Notes: generated by a model from the letters alone, not told the origin. A stretch of DNA of 64,000 nt from Micromonospora chokoriensis (GCF_900091505.1 NZ_LT607409.1:1116001-1180000); one strand, 5' to 3'. Shown: positions 38,762 to 50,522, counted from the first letter of the stretch. Numbers and translations are program-made.

Positions 38762-40318
38762 ATGCTCAATCACTCCACCCGGCGTTGGCTCGCCGGGCTG
38801 GGCGTTGCAGGCGCGTTCGTCGCCGCCTCCGCCGGCCCGGCCTCCGCCGAGGAGCCCTCGAAAGAGATCTTCCTGTACGCCAACAACGTGCTCCTCGCCC
38901 CCGGCGGCGAGGCCAAGGCCGTCACGCTGCAGGCCTTCACCGAGGCCCTGCCCAGGGACTTCACCATCTCGGTCGACAGCACCGCCGTCACCGATTTCGC
39001 GACGGTCAGCCTGACCGACGACGTGACCGGCTGCGCGACGCGCGGTCCGATCATCACCTGCAGTCTCAAGGGCGCCGAGACCATCGACTACGTCCTCGAC
39101 CTGACCGTCGAGGCCAAGGACTCTGCGGCGGTCGGGAAGAAGGGTGACGTCACCCTGATCCTGGCCGCGGAGGGGATGAGCCCGGTCACCACCACGTCCA
39201 CTGTCGAGATCGGCGAGGGTGTCGACCTGAAGGCGGACGAGGTGCTTCAGGTGTCCGGGGCGCCGGGCGCGTCGATGAAGGCGCCCCTGCGGGTCGCGAA
39301 CGTGGGGAACAAGACCACCGACGGTGCCGTCCTGCTCCTCTCCTCCACTCCCGGGCTCACCACCTCGCGGCACTCGAACTGCTCGTACCTCTTCGCGTTC
39401 GGCACGAACTTCGCTCAGTGCGCCATCGACCGCAAGATCGAGCCCGGCGAGGCCCTGCAGTTGGATTCCTCCTCCACCGTGAAGATCGCTTCGGACGCCT
39501 GGGCGCCGGGCGAGCAGTACGGCACGGGTTGGTGGTTCGCCGACGGGGACTGGGCGGAGTTCCTCGCGGAGTTCCCGGTCCCCGCCGACGAGTGGGAGAA
39601 GGGGACCGGCGCCGCGCTGACCCTGGTTCCGGCTCCGGGTGCGCAGGCCCGCCGGCTTCAGCAGACCGACGAGGATTCCAGCAACAACGCGACGGAGATC
39701 CGGGCAACCGTGACCGGCAGCCAGGGCGCCGACGCGGCCGCCACCGGGGCCGAAGTGAGCGGTGCCGCGGGCAAGACGGTCAACGCCAAGGTCGGTTTCG
39801 TCAACAACGGGCCAGCGATGATCAACTCGTACGCGCCGAACGAGCTCGTCACCGCCGCCGAGATCACCATCCCGGCGGGTGCCACGGTCGTGGCAGCGCC
39901 GGCGCAGTGCACGCCGTCCAGCAACGGCGAGGAGGTCGGCGGGTACGGCCAGCCGGGCGCTCGCAGCTACTTCTGCGAGTGGTACGACCTGCTGCGCAAG
40001 GGCGACGCGGCCGTGTTCGAGTTCGAACTGCGGATCGACAAGGTGGCCGGCGCGCCGGGCACCGTGCGCCTGTGGCACTACAACCTGGACGGGCAGGGCT
40101 CGACGGTCGCCGACCTCGACCCGAAGAACGACCGGGCGGCCTTCGTCATCAAGGGCGCGTCCGGCGGCAACGGCGGCGGCCAGGGCGGTGACGACGGCGG
40201 TCTGCCGGTCACCGGCCAGTCCACCGGTCTGATCGCCGGGATCGGCGCCCTGCTGCTCGCGGCCGGCGTCGGCGGCTACCTGGTGGCCAAGCGCCGCCGG
40301 ACCCGCTTCGTGGCCTGA
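38762..40318 (+). CDS. LPXTG cell-wall-anchored surface protein (second paralogue)
   Basis: A 518-aa secreted protein with a signal peptide (VAASAGPASAEE) and a sorting signal LPVTG, hydrophobic TGLIAGIGALLLAAGVGGYL and KRRRTRFVA. The core shares gene order and architecture with the 35358 protein, including VGFVNNGPA against VGFRNNGPA, pointing to duplication. Probably displayed on the wall by a sortase encoded elsewhere. It is read divergently from the sigma factor gene across 182 nt. Confidence 0.85.
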   Translation: MLNHSTRRWLAGLGVAGAFVAASAGPASAEEPSKEIFLYANNVLLAPGGEAKAVTLQAFTEALPRDFTISVDSTAVTDFATVSLTDDVTGCATRGPIITCSLKGAETIDYVLDLTVEAKDSAAVGKKGDVTLILAAEGMSPVTTTSTVEIGEGVDLKADEVLQVSGAPGASMKAPLRVANVGNKTTDGAVLLLSSTPGLTTSRHSNCSYLFAFGTNFAQCAIDRKIEPGEALQLDSSSTVKIASDAWAPGEQYGTGWWFADGDWAEFLAEFPVPADEWEKGTGAALTLVPAPGAQARRLQQTDEDSSNNATEIRATVTGSQGADAAATGAEVSGAAGKTVNAKVGFVNNGPAMINSYAPNELVTAAEITIPAGATVVAAPAQCTPSSNGEEVGGYGQPGARSYFCEWYDLLRKGDAAVFEFELRIDKVAGAPGTVRLWHYNLDGQGSTVADLDPKNDRAAFVIKGASGGNGGGQGGDDGGLPVTGQSTGLIAGIGALLLAAGVGGYLVAKRRRTRFVA

Positions 40319-40333
40319 TCCACCCCGCACCAC

Positions 40334-40366
40334 CGGTGCCCCGTCGACCTCGTTGGCGGGGCACCG
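40334..40366 (+). terminator. Terminator after the second LPXTG gene
   Basis: CGGTGCCCCG (40334-40343) and CGGGGCACCG (40357-40366) form a perfect 10-bp stem with a 13-nt loop, 16 nt after the stop. Confidence 0.8.
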
Positions 40367-40522
40367 TCCTGTCGGACCTTGACTGCCAATGGCGGCTCCG
40401 AGCCCGCCCGTACCGTGACGTCAAGCACCGGGCGGATCGGCAGGGCACCTAGACTACGGTCGTGCTGTCGCCAAGGGCGACCAACCACACCTGATCCGGT
40501 AGAAGACTTCGGAGGCCGCCTC

Positions 40523-41236
40523 GTGTCGACGCCCATCACCACCCTGGCCCTGGGCCCGGACTGGCTCGATCCGGAGGTGTTGATCTCGTCGTTCGGGCTA
40601 CTCGGCATTCTGGTCATCGTCTTCGCCGAGTCCGGTCTGCTGATCGGCTTCTTCCTGCCGGGCGACTCGCTGCTCTTCACCGCCGGTCTGCTGACCGCCG
40701 ACGGGAAGTACATCACCTATCCCCTCTGGCTGGTCTGCCTGCTGATCACTCTCGCGGCGATCGCCGGGGACCAGGTGGGATACGCGTTCGGCCGGAAGGT
40801 CGGCCCGGCCCTTTTCCGCCGTCCGAACTCCCGGCTGTTCAAGCAGGAGAACGTGATCAAGGCGCACGAGTTCTTCGAGAAGTACGGGGCTCGCTCCATC
40901 GTGCTGGCCCGCTTCGTACCGATCGTGCGGACGTTCACGCCGATCGTGGCCGGTGTCAGCCGGATGAACTACCGCACCTTCGTGACCTACAACATCATCG
41001 GCGGGGTGCTCTGGGGCACCGGCGTGACGGTTCTCGGCTATTTCCTCGGCCAGCTCCCGTTCGTCAAGGCGAACATCGAGCTGATTCTGATCGCGATCGT
41101 GGCGATCTCGGTGGTGCCGATCGCGGTCGAGTTGCTCCGGGCCCGCATGGCGGCCAAGCGCGGCACAACCGCGGCGGAGCGCGCCGCAGCCGAGGAAGCC
41201 ATTCGGGAGACCCGCCAGAACTACGGTAAGCACTGA
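40523..41236 (+). CDS. DedA family membrane protein (third member)
   Basis: A 237-aa protein more like E. coli DedA than the two at 16.6 and 19.3 kb. Segments are VFAESGLLIGFFLPGDSLLFTAGLL, AGDQVGYAFGRKVGP, EKYGARSIVLARFVPIVRTFTPIVAGVSRM and YNIIGGVLWGTG. Acidic and Arg residues of the conserved core are present. GGAGG lies 7 nt before the GTG at 40523. A strong terminator follows at 41305. Probably a housekeeping lipid or ion transporter. Confidence 0.93.
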   Translation: MSTPITTLALGPDWLDPEVLISSFGLLGILVIVFAESGLLIGFFLPGDSLLFTAGLLTADGKYITYPLWLVCLLITLAAIAGDQVGYAFGRKVGPALFRRPNSRLFKQENVIKAHEFFEKYGARSIVLARFVPIVRTFTPIVAGVSRMNYRTFVTYNIIGGVLWGTGVTVLGYFLGQLPFVKANIELILIAIVAISVVPIAVELLRARMAAKRGTTAAERAAAEEAIRETRQNYGKH

Positions 41237-41304
41237 CCTGTCGTGACCGGCCCGGCCGTCCGGTGCCGGGCTCGGTGGGGAATGGCACCGGACGATCGGT
41301 ACGA

Positions 41305-41340
41305 CGACGGCCGGCCCCCTGGCGAGGGGGTCGGCCGTCG
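41305..41340 (+). terminator. Terminator after the third dedA
   Basis: CGACGGCCGGCCCCCT (41305-41320) and AGGGGGTCGGCCGTCG (41325-41340) form a 16-bp stem with one mismatch and a 4-nt loop. Confidence 0.85.
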
Positions 41341-41462
41341 GCATGTCGTACCCGGCCTCCGGTGGTGCGACCGGGGACGAGCAGGTGTCACCTACCGGTG
41401 ACGCCACCCCTGGCTCGTCACCGGACGCCGTCCCCGACGCGGGACGGCGTGTTGTTCCTCCG

Positions 41463-41840
41463 TCAGCGGGCCTTCTTGGTGGCCCGCTTACGCGGCGGGG
41501 TCAGCAGGTCGGCGATCGTCGCGATCGCACTCGGGACCAGGCTGTAGTACGCCCAGACACCGCGCTTCTCCCGCTGCAGCAAACCGGCCTCGGTGAGGAT
41601 ACGCAGGTGATGACTGACCGTCGGCTGAGAGAGGCCGAGCGGCGCGGTCAGGTCACAGACGCACGCCTCGCCCTCGGGGGCCGACTGGATCAGGCTGAGC
41701 AGCCGCAACCGAGCAGGGTCGGCAAGGGCCTTGAGGACCCCGGCGAGACGCTCGGCATCGGCACGTTCGATCGGCTCGCCGTTAAGCGGCGAGATCTGAG
41801 GCATAGTCATTTCGGCCAACGCAGTTCCCACGTATTCCAT
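41463..41840 (-). CDS. ArsR/SmtB family regulator
   Basis: A 125-aa winged-helix regulator. The region LKALADPARLRLLSLIQSAPEGEACVCDLTAPLGLSQPTVSHHLRILTEAGLLQREKRGVWAYYSLV is diagnostic. The Cys pair in ACVCDL is the usual place of arsenic- or metal-sensing ligands. A Lys/Arg tail ends the protein. Upstream ATGs within MEYVGTALAEMTMPQ make the exact start uncertain. No metal transporter is adjacent, so its target is unclear. Confidence 0.9.
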   Translation of the reverse strand: MEYVGTALAEMTMPQISPLNGEPIERADAERLAGVLKALADPARLRLLSLIQSAPEGEACVCDLTAPLGLSQPTVSHHLRILTEAGLLQREKRGVWAYYSLVPSAIATIADLLTPPRKRATKKAR

Positions 41841-41897
41841 CCTTCCACCAGCAGCATCGATCCGCCTGCATATCAGCAGATCCGAATCGGCAAACTT

Positions 41898-42434
41898 TTA
41901 CGCCACAAGGCCGAGGTCAGCCAACGTAAAGGCCGCCCGGTACGGCAATCCGGCGGCTCGCACCGCGTCGCCGGCGCCTCGATCAACAATAACCGCCACG
42001 CCCACGACTTCCGCCCCGGCCTCGCGAAGTGCCTCGACAGCGGTCAACACACTTCCGCCTGTCGTAGACGTATCCTCCACCGCCAGCACCCGGCGGCCGG
42101 CCACCTCCGGTCCTTCGATCCGCCGTTGCAGACCGTGCGCCTTGCCCGCCTTGCGCACCACGAAGGCGTCCAGGGCTCGCTCGGTCGGAGCGGCGTGCAG
42201 CATCGAGAGCGCGACAGGGTCCGCGCCCAGAGTGAGGCCGCCAACGGCGTCGTACTCCCAGTCGGCGGTGAGGTCCAACAGCACCCGGCCGACCAGAGGA
42301 GCGGCCCGGTGATGGAGCGTGACGCGCCGCAGATCCACGTACCAGTCGGCCTCACGCCCCGAGGAGAGCACGACCCGTCCGTGGACCACAGCCAGGTCGG
42401 TAATGAATTTACGCAGGTCGTCGTGGTCCCCCAT
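41898..42434 (-). CDS. pyrE: Orotate phosphoribosyltransferase
   Basis: A 178-aa enzyme forming OMP from orotate and PRPP in pyrimidine synthesis. The PRPP-binding motif is VLAVEDTSTTGGSVLTAVEAL. SSGREADWYVDLR and GGLTLGADPVA fit actinobacterial PyrE. It is monocistronic, 57 nt from the ArsR gene, and does not lie next to other pyr genes here. Confidence 0.95.
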   Translation of the reverse strand: MGDHDDLRKFITDLAVVHGRVVLSSGREADWYVDLRRVTLHHRAAPLVGRVLLDLTADWEYDAVGGLTLGADPVALSMLHAAPTERALDAFVVRKAGKAHGLQRRIEGPEVAGRRVLAVEDTSTTGGSVLTAVEALREAGAEVVGVAVIVDRGAGDAVRAAGLPYRAAFTLADLGLVA

Positions 42435-42603
42435 GGCGATAGAGGTTACTGCTCAAGTCTGAACGCCGTGTGTGGGGTCCACCCCGACCAACCCGGTGGG
42501 GGACCGATGGTTGGCGATGTTCGACTACGCTCAGCTACTGGCCTGACAGCGGCGCGCCAGCAGCGCCTCGGTGACCCACGGGGTCGGACGGGCCGGTCGA
42601 GGG

Positions 42604-43413
42604 TCAGCGTTCGTCGCGACCGATGCGACCGCGAGTGTCCTTCGCGACAGCCTGGAGCAACCGGCGCGGTGCGTGCCGCATGCCCGCCACGACGAGCTTG
42701 TATTTCCACGCCGGGACGCTGACCATCTTGCCTTTGCGCAGGTCACGCAGGGATTCGTCGACCACATCGTCGGCCCGCAGCCACAGCCATTCCGGCGTCT
42801 TGGACATGTTGATGCCGGCCCGCTGGTGGAATTCGGTGCGGGTGTAGCCGGGGCAGAGAGCCATCACGCGGACACCGAACGGTCGCGCGGAAAGGCCCAC
42901 CGACTCGCTGAAGTTGGTGACCCAGGCCTTGCTGGCCGAGTACGTCGAGCCGGGCATCGCCGTGCCGAAACCGGCCACGGAAGAGACATTTATCACTGCC
43001 CCGTCCCGCCTTTCGGTCATCGGTCGCAGTGCTGCCAGCGTCAGCCGCATGACCGCGTGCACGTTGAGCCGCAACAGGCGGGCCTCGTCCTCCGCCGTGG
43101 AACGCAGGAACGGCTTGTTCAGGCTGATGCCGGCGTTGTTGACGAGCAGGTGCACCGGGCTGCCGTCGGCGATCCGCCGCTCCACCACGGCGCAGCCGTC
43201 GTCCGTGGACAGATCCGCCGGGATCGTCTCCACGACACGGTCGTGGGTCGAACCCAGCTCGGTGGCCATCTCGGTCAGCCGGGCCGCGTCCCGGGCGACC
43301 AGCACCAGATGCCAGCCGTCGGCGGCCAGCCGCCGGGCGAACGCCGCGCCGATGCCCGCGGTGGCGCCGGTGATCAGGGCCCGGCGCTCAACGGTCGTGG
43401 GATCGAGCGGCAC
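42604..43413 (-). CDS. SDR family oxidoreductase
   Basis: A 269-aa short-chain dehydrogenase. The cofactor loop is TGATAGIGAAF, with NNAG at LLVNNAGIS and catalytic Ser of NVSSVAG with Tyr/Lys in YSASKAW. The C-terminus is Lys/Arg-rich (PRRLLQAVAKDTRGRIG). Substrate unknown. GTG start with GAGGA upstream. It lies 10 nt before the stop of the neighbouring membrane protein gene on the same strand, so the two may be co-transcribed. Confidence 0.92.
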   Translation of the reverse strand: MPLDPTTVERRALITGATAGIGAAFARRLAADGWHLVLVARDAARLTEMATELGSTHDRVVETIPADLSTDDGCAVVERRIADGSPVHLLVNNAGISLNKPFLRSTAEDEARLLRLNVHAVMRLTLAALRPMTERRDGAVINVSSVAGFGTAMPGSTYSASKAWVTNFSESVGLSARPFGVRVMALCPGYTRTEFHQRAGINMSKTPEWLWLRADDVVDESLRDLRKGKMVSVPAWKYKLVVAGMRHAPRRLLQAVAKDTRGRIGRDER

Positions 43414-43423
43414 GGCGGATTCC

Positions 43424-44089
43424 TCACCTGGGCGGGTACGGGGGCGCGGGGGGCGCCGACGGTGGTTGGTACGGGGCAGGCGTGAACGCCTGTGGTGCGG
43501 ACGGCATGGTCGGCGCGGCCGAGCGGTGGCGACCGAACCAGGCGTTGGCCGCCGGCAGCGCCAGCAGCGTAGCTACTACAAGGTAACCGAGCCCCTGCGC
43601 GACGGAAAGCCCGGCGTTCAACGGGATCCACCATGACGGGTACGCGTCGCCGACCAGCCCCAGCAACTCGGCGACAGCCTGCTCACCGGAGCCCAGTTGC
43701 AGGGGTGCGGCCCGTTCACCGACCAGCACCGCCACACTGCAACAGCCGGCGAGCAGGCCGAGCCCGCCGACCACCCAGGTGGCCACCCGTGCGCCGTTGC
43801 GACCCGCCAACAACCCGAGAGCCAGGCCGGCGAGCACCGGCGCGGAGAGCGCGGCCACCACCGCCGACAGCACGACGGACGCGCGGAGCACCGTCACCAC
43901 GTCGGCGATCTGCTCGGGACTGGCCGAGGTGTCCCGGGCCGCGGAGCGGAACGCGTCGACGGTCCCGCCCAGCACCGCCAGGTCGACCACGGCGTACGCG
44001 AGCGCGGCGACCGCCATCACCAGCAGCGCGCACGCGGCCAGCAGGACGACGGCGGGCCGGCGGGCCGGTGCCGATTCCGGGTACGACAC
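43424..44089 (-). CDS. Membrane protein with Pro-rich tail, unknown
   Basis: A 221-aa protein with about four hydrophobic helices and a C-terminal PPSAPPAPPYPPR tail. The middle contains NGARVATWVVGGLGLLAGCC, which the next gene repeats as NGARITTWIVGGIMVCC. It is therefore one of a local family of three. No enzyme motif is seen. GGAGGG precedes the GTG start. Confidence 0.75.
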   Translation of the reverse strand: MSYPESAPARRPAVVLLAACALLVMAVAALAYAVVDLAVLGGTVDAFRSAARDTSASPEQIADVVTVLRASVVLSAVVAALSAPVLAGLALGLLAGRNGARVATWVVGGLGLLAGCCSVAVLVGERAAPLQLGSGEQAVAELLGLVGDAYPSWWIPLNAGLSVAQGLGYLVVATLLALPAANAWFGRHRSAAPTMPSAPQAFTPAPYQPPSAPPAPPYPPR

Positions 44090-44160
44090 GACGAATCCCT
44101 CCGGTAGGCGTGGGTTGCAACCTACTCGGAGGGATCGTCTGAGTCGTGCTTATCCCTCGG

Positions 44161-44928
44161 TCAACTCGTCGACGGCGGCGTCGACCCGGGACGGTCCGCG
44201 GGCGGCGTGTCGTCGTCCGGCCGGTTCGTGGCCGGCGGCGGGTAGCTCGGCTCACCGCTCGGCGGGTAGCCGGGCTCACCGCTCGACTGCGGGTAGCCGG
44301 GCTGCCCCGAGCCCTGCGGGTGCCCCGGGTAGCTGGCGCCCGGGGTGGGCGGCTCCCAGGCCGCGGTGGGCTTGCGGAAGAACTCGTTGGCCTTCGGAAG
44401 CGCCAGCAGGATCAGCGCCACGATCAGCGCGATCAGGCTGACCGCGTTGAGCAGGAGGCTGACCGGGGTGACCCAGGAGGGCAGCGCCTCTTCCAGGCGG
44501 CGCTGGATCTCGTCGGGGCTCGGCCCGCCACCGCTGGCCTGTCCACCGGTGAAACCGCCGGCCGCGTTGGTGACCAGGCCACCACCGACGCAGCAGACCA
44601 TGATGCCGCCGACGATCCAGGTGGTGATCCGGGCACCGTTGCGGCCCTGGTTGTTGAACAGAGCCAGGACGCCCAACACGATGGCGAGCAGCAACAGCAC
44701 GACGCCGCTGGCGACGCCGACGGCGACGAAGACGTCGACCACCTGGTCGGCATTCTCGACGGTGCTGCCCGCGTACGCCTCGCGGAGAGCGTCACGCGTC
44801 TTGCCGATGGTGGTGAGCGTAATGATCAGAGTGATCACCTGGCACGCCAGGAACAGGAACAGCAGATAACTGGAAATCGACACGATGGACGGCCGCTGAC
44901 GGGCCGGCGTGTTCTGGGAGTCGACCAC
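44161..44928 (-). CDS. Membrane protein with Gly/Pro/Tyr-rich tail, unknown
   Basis: A 255-aa paralogue of its downstream neighbour: four helices, NNQGRNGARITTWIVGG in the second half of the membrane domain, then a long GQPGYPQSSGEPGYPP-type tail of about 70 residues. Such tails often bind SH3-like or wall partners; no such partner is visible. GTG start with GGAAGGAG upstream. Confidence 0.75.
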   Translation of the reverse strand: MVDSQNTPARQRPSIVSISSYLLFLFLACQVITLIITLTTIGKTRDALREAYAGSTVENADQVVDVFVAVGVASGVVLLLLAIVLGVLALFNNQGRNGARITTWIVGGIMVCCVGGGLVTNAAGGFTGGQASGGGPSPDEIQRRLEEALPSWVTPVSLLLNAVSLIALIVALILLALPKANEFFRKPTAAWEPPTPGASYPGHPQGSGQPGYPQSSGEPGYPPSGEPSYPPPATNRPDDDTPPADRPGSTPPSTS

Positions 44929-45018
44929 GATTCTCCTTCCCTATGATCGGGCCCACACCGTATCGACAACCGGCCACTTCGGCATGCCGTCGTGTTCCGC
45001 GAGTCCTGTCCGTTCGGC

Positions 45019-45603
45019 TCAGCGGCCCTCGGTCGTGGGGCGGATCGTCAGGTCGGCGGGGTCGAGCAGCTCGCCGCGGGCCACCCTCCAGTTCTCCTCG
45101 CCGTACGCCTCGAAGGAGAGCCGCGCCCCACCGCCCCCCTGGTAGTCGTGGTAGCGCACCGTTCCGGCCGACGGCAGCCCGGTCTCACCGGTGGCGGTGT
45201 AGCGCGCCTGCCCGGTCTCGGTCCAGGTGTAGCGCCGCCCGCGCAGTTCGATGCTCGGGGCACCCGGGGCGACTGACGCGCCCGACTCGGCCGTCCAGAG
45301 CACCAACTCCACCTCGGGGCCGTCCTCCACGGAGAGCCGGTGCGGAGTGCCGGAGTCGTCGTCGAGCAGGTGCTGCACCCAGCTCCAGTCGCCCTCGACG
45401 AGCCGGATGGTGCCGCTCACCGCGTACTCCCGGTCGCGAATGCGGATGCGGTCGTGCAGCGCCAGGCGGAGCGGGCCACGGCGCGGCGGCGCTGTCGCCT
45501 GGCCGTCGGTGCGGCTCGTCGCCCGCCGGCGGGCCCGCACGAGGATCGCGACCACCGCGAGTACGACAACCGCTGCCACCAGGCACGTCGTCAGCGCGTC
45601 CAC
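45019..45603 (-). CDS. DUF4178 domain protein
   Basis: A 194-aa protein. One N-terminal helix (LVAAVVVLAVVAILV) and a short Arg-rich linker precede a beta-rich domain with RDREYAVSGTIRLVEGDWSWVQHLLDD and ENWRVARGELLDPADL, matching DUF4178. Function unknown, presumed membrane-tethered. The GTG at 45603 has GGGAGGTGG upstream and avoids an unrelated 25-residue extension. Confidence 0.75.
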   Translation of the reverse strand: MDALTTCLVAAVVVLAVVAILVRARRRATSRTDGQATAPPRRGPLRLALHDRIRIRDREYAVSGTIRLVEGDWSWVQHLLDDDSGTPHRLSVEDGPEVELVLWTAESGASVAPGAPSIELRGRRYTWTETGQARYTATGETGLPSAGTVRYHDYQGGGGARLSFEAYGEENWRVARGELLDPADLTIRPTTEGR

Positions 45604-45763
45604 CCGACCACCTCCCCAGGTACGTCGGCGCAGACGGTAACAACCTTCGGCACCTGGACGGCCCGCGCTGTGGCCCACAGCTCAGCCGACGCCGCGCCGG
45701 AGCCTTCGGGCGGGCCGCGTCCGGGCAAGCCGCCGTGAGCCGACCAGTGGCGCTGACACCTAC

Positions 45764-46603
45764 CTACCGGGGACCGTCGGACGCGTCCTGCGGTGGCATC
45801 GTCGGCAGTGACGTCGTGTCGGACGGATCCGGCGGCAGGTGCGCGGCCGGATCGGGGCAGATCAGGTAACCGGGTGGGAGCTGCTGGCCCGGCGGCGGGA
45901 AACCCGGCACGAGCGGAACTGGCGCGTACCCGTAGCCGGTCATGGCGTAGCCGGGACCGGGCATCGACCAGACCGGGCCGGGCGGCGTCTCCGCTGCGCT
46001 GCCGGGCACGAACCAACGGTGCGCCGGTGGCAGCGCCAGCAACAGCACCACGCTCGCGGAGAGGGCCAGGACGGTGAGCACGCCCAGCCCTGTCACAGGG
46101 ACGAGCAGCTGGTCCCAGGGATCGGTGCCGCCGTAGAGCGTGTCGAAGAACGTCGAGGTCTCCCACTCCTCCCACTCCGGTGGCGGCTCCTCCTCGAACT
46201 CGGGCGCGGTCAGCAGGGGCACGAGAAACCCGGCGGAGCAGCACTGCGCGAAGCAGACCAGCAGCTGCGCCCCGCCGGCGACGAAGACCAGGATCCGCGC
46301 GACGTTGCCGCCCCGCCGGACCGGGACCGCGGTGACCGCCAGCCACACCGCGAGCAGCACCGCCGGTACGCCGAGGATCAGCGCCGTCGCGACGTTGCCC
46401 CGCCGTTCGCCGGCCACCTCGTCCGGGTCCGCGTCCGGCACCAGTCGCACCGCGCGGTCGATCTGCCCGTCGAAGTGCACCGCCTGGGCGACCGCCAGCG
46501 CGGCAAGGACGAGCAGCACCAGCACCGTGGCGAGTTGCAACCAGAAGGCGACGGTCACGATGACCGGGCGGGGCGGGCGCGGCACGGTGGCGGGCGGGCT
46601 CAT
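45764..46603 (-). CDS. Membrane protein with Pro/Gly-rich tail, third family member
   Basis: A 279-aa protein with about four helices, a central RRGGNVARILVFVAGGAQLLVCFAQCC similar in place to NGARxxTWVVGG of the two genes above, and a GYGYAPVPLVPGFPPPGQQLPPGY tail. The start at 46603 is chosen because the 18 residues before it are unlike the family. Function unknown. Confidence 0.7.
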   Translation of the reverse strand: MSPPATVPRPPRPVIVTVAFWLQLATVLVLLVLAALAVAQAVHFDGQIDRAVRLVPDADPDEVAGERRGNVATALILGVPAVLLAVWLAVTAVPVRRGGNVARILVFVAGGAQLLVCFAQCCSAGFLVPLLTAPEFEEEPPPEWEEWETSTFFDTLYGGTDPWDQLLVPVTGLGVLTVLALSASVVLLLALPPAHRWFVPGSAAETPPGPVWSMPGPGYAMTGYGYAPVPLVPGFPPPGQQLPPGYLICPDPAAHLPPDPSDTTSLPTMPPQDASDGPR

Positions 46604-46672
46604 GGCTCGCAACGTACGGCGCGGTGTCGACAACCGGCAGGACCGATCGGGCAGCACCGATCGGCGAATGGA

Positions 46673-47053
46673 TCATGCTGCGGCGAGCCGCTGGGTGGCG
46701 TAGTTGCCGATGGTCTCGCGGTCCATCACACAGCCGACGAAGGTGGTGAACTCGCTCGGGTCGTCCCGCAGCGAGGTCCACGCCGCTCGGGCCGCCGCCG
46801 GGTCGATCCGCTCCAGCAGCGTCGCCGCGTACGCCCGACCGGCGGGTGTGCCGTCGGCGAGCACCCGGTCGAGCTGTCGGCGTACCTCCTCGGGGTGGTC
46901 GTCGAGGGTGGCCGCAACCCGGTGGTACGCCTCGGTCACCGGCAACAACGTGCCGGCGATACCGACCCCACCGAAGGCGAGCATGTCAGCCGTGACCAAC
47001 GTGTCGGCGGCCGACTCCAGCTCGCGCTCCCACTTCTTGCCGATACCAAACAT
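46673..47053 (-). CDS. Conserved hypothetical helical protein
   Basis: A 126-aa all-helical protein opening MFGIGKKWERELESAADTL and with a repeat-like centre, HPEEVRRQLDRVLADGTPAGRAYAATLLERIDPAAARAAW. The pattern suggests a HEAT-like pair of helices. No domain name can be assigned. A hairpin repeat lies 41 nt upstream of its start. Confidence 0.7.
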   Translation of the reverse strand: MFGIGKKWERELESAADTLVTADMLAFGGVGIAGTLLPVTEAYHRVAATLDDHPEEVRRQLDRVLADGTPAGRAYAATLLERIDPAAARAAWTSLRDDPSEFTTFVGCVMDRETIGNYATQRLAAA

Positions 47054-47093
47054 GCCCCCACCCTTTCCCCGCCCACCCGCTCCCCACCCTGTT

Positions 47094-47147
47094 GATCAAG
47101 AGGTTTGCGTCAAGAAGTTGTCTTCTCCTGGCGCAAACCTCTTGATC
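47094..47147. repeat. Dispersed hairpin repeat, family 1, copy 4
   Basis: GATCAAGAGGTTTGCGTCA (47094-47112) and TGGCGCAAACCTCTTGATC (47129-47147) differ from perfect pairing at one position around a 16-nt spacer. It lies 36 nt past the clpB stop on the minus strand. Confidence 0.88.
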
Positions 47148-47182
47148 ACCGCGGTCAGCGGGTCAGGGGGTCCGGGGGGTGG

Positions 47183-49774
<2,592 letters not shown>

Positions 49775-49821
49775 GGGCTCCCCCGGATCGGCGATGTCCA
49801 TTGGGTTGGACACAACCAGAG

Positions 49822-49840
49822 TTGAGCGTATTCCGCTCAA
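49822..49840. promoter_or_regulatory. HAIR-type HspR site upstream of clpB
   Basis: TTGAGCG-tattc-CGCTCAA is an exact inverted repeat (TTGAG-N9-CTCAA), the arrangement of the HAIR element bound by HspR. A second one lies upstream of dnaK with the same N9 spacing. Confidence 0.75.
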
Positions 49841-49860
49841 CCTTAGCGCTGTGACGGCTG

Positions 49861-50505
49861 TCACTCCAGGCGACGCCACCGCCAGTCGAACTCGCCCGCG
49901 GCGGGCGCGGGACCAGGCAACGGGTCCGCGGTCGGCACTGCCGACAGGCCCCCCACCAGCACCGCGAGCTGCCGGCGGCGCAGCTCAGCGGTCCGCTTCG
50001 AATCGGGTACGCGCACCGCGGCGCACGCCTCCAGCAGCAACCCCAGATCCTGTACGACCACGTCCGGGCGCAGCCGACCACTGGCGCGGGCCCGCTCGAA
50101 CAGGGCGGCGGCCAACTCGCCGGCGCGCATCGCGTCCCGCCCCATCTCCTCGGTGGGAGTGAAGGTGCCGGCCAGGTGGACGGTGAGCGAGTGCACGTCG
50201 GCATCGACCACGCCGGCCAGGAAGGTGCGGAACGCCGTCCAGTCGTCCGGCTCGGCGAGGGCCGCGTCGGCCTCGGCGATGTACCGGCGCAACCCGTCAT
50301 GGCAGAGCCGCCGCAACAGGTCCTCCTTGCTCGCGTACCGCCGGTAGAGGGCACTGATGCCGACCCCCGCGCGTTCGGCGACGGCGGCGATCGGCGCCTT
50401 CGGGTCGTCCAGGAAGACCGCGCGGGCGGCTTCGAGGATGACCTCGTCGTTGCGGGCGGCCTGGGCGCGGCGGCCGCCCAGCGTCTTCTCGGGTGATGTC
50501 GGCAT
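49861..50505 (-). CDS. TetR family regulator (epoxide hydrolase locus)
   Basis: A 214-aa regulator. The HTH is AAVAERAGVGISALYRRYASKEDLLRR, followed by the ligand domain. It is divergent from an epoxide hydrolase gene across 85 nt that holds paired GGAACG/CGTTCC sites, so local repression is likely. The C-terminal residues PGPAPAAGEFDWRW are an unusual Pro-rich end. Confidence 0.9.
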   Translation of the reverse strand: MPTSPEKTLGGRRAQAARNDEVILEAARAVFLDDPKAPIAAVAERAGVGISALYRRYASKEDLLRRLCHDGLRRYIAEADAALAEPDDWTAFRTFLAGVVDADVHSLTVHLAGTFTPTEEMGRDAMRAGELAAALFERARASGRLRPDVVVQDLGLLLEACAAVRVPDSKRTAELRRRQLAVLVGGLSAVPTADPLPGPAPAAGEFDWRWRRLE

Positions 50506-50522
50506 GACCTCAGACTATCAGT

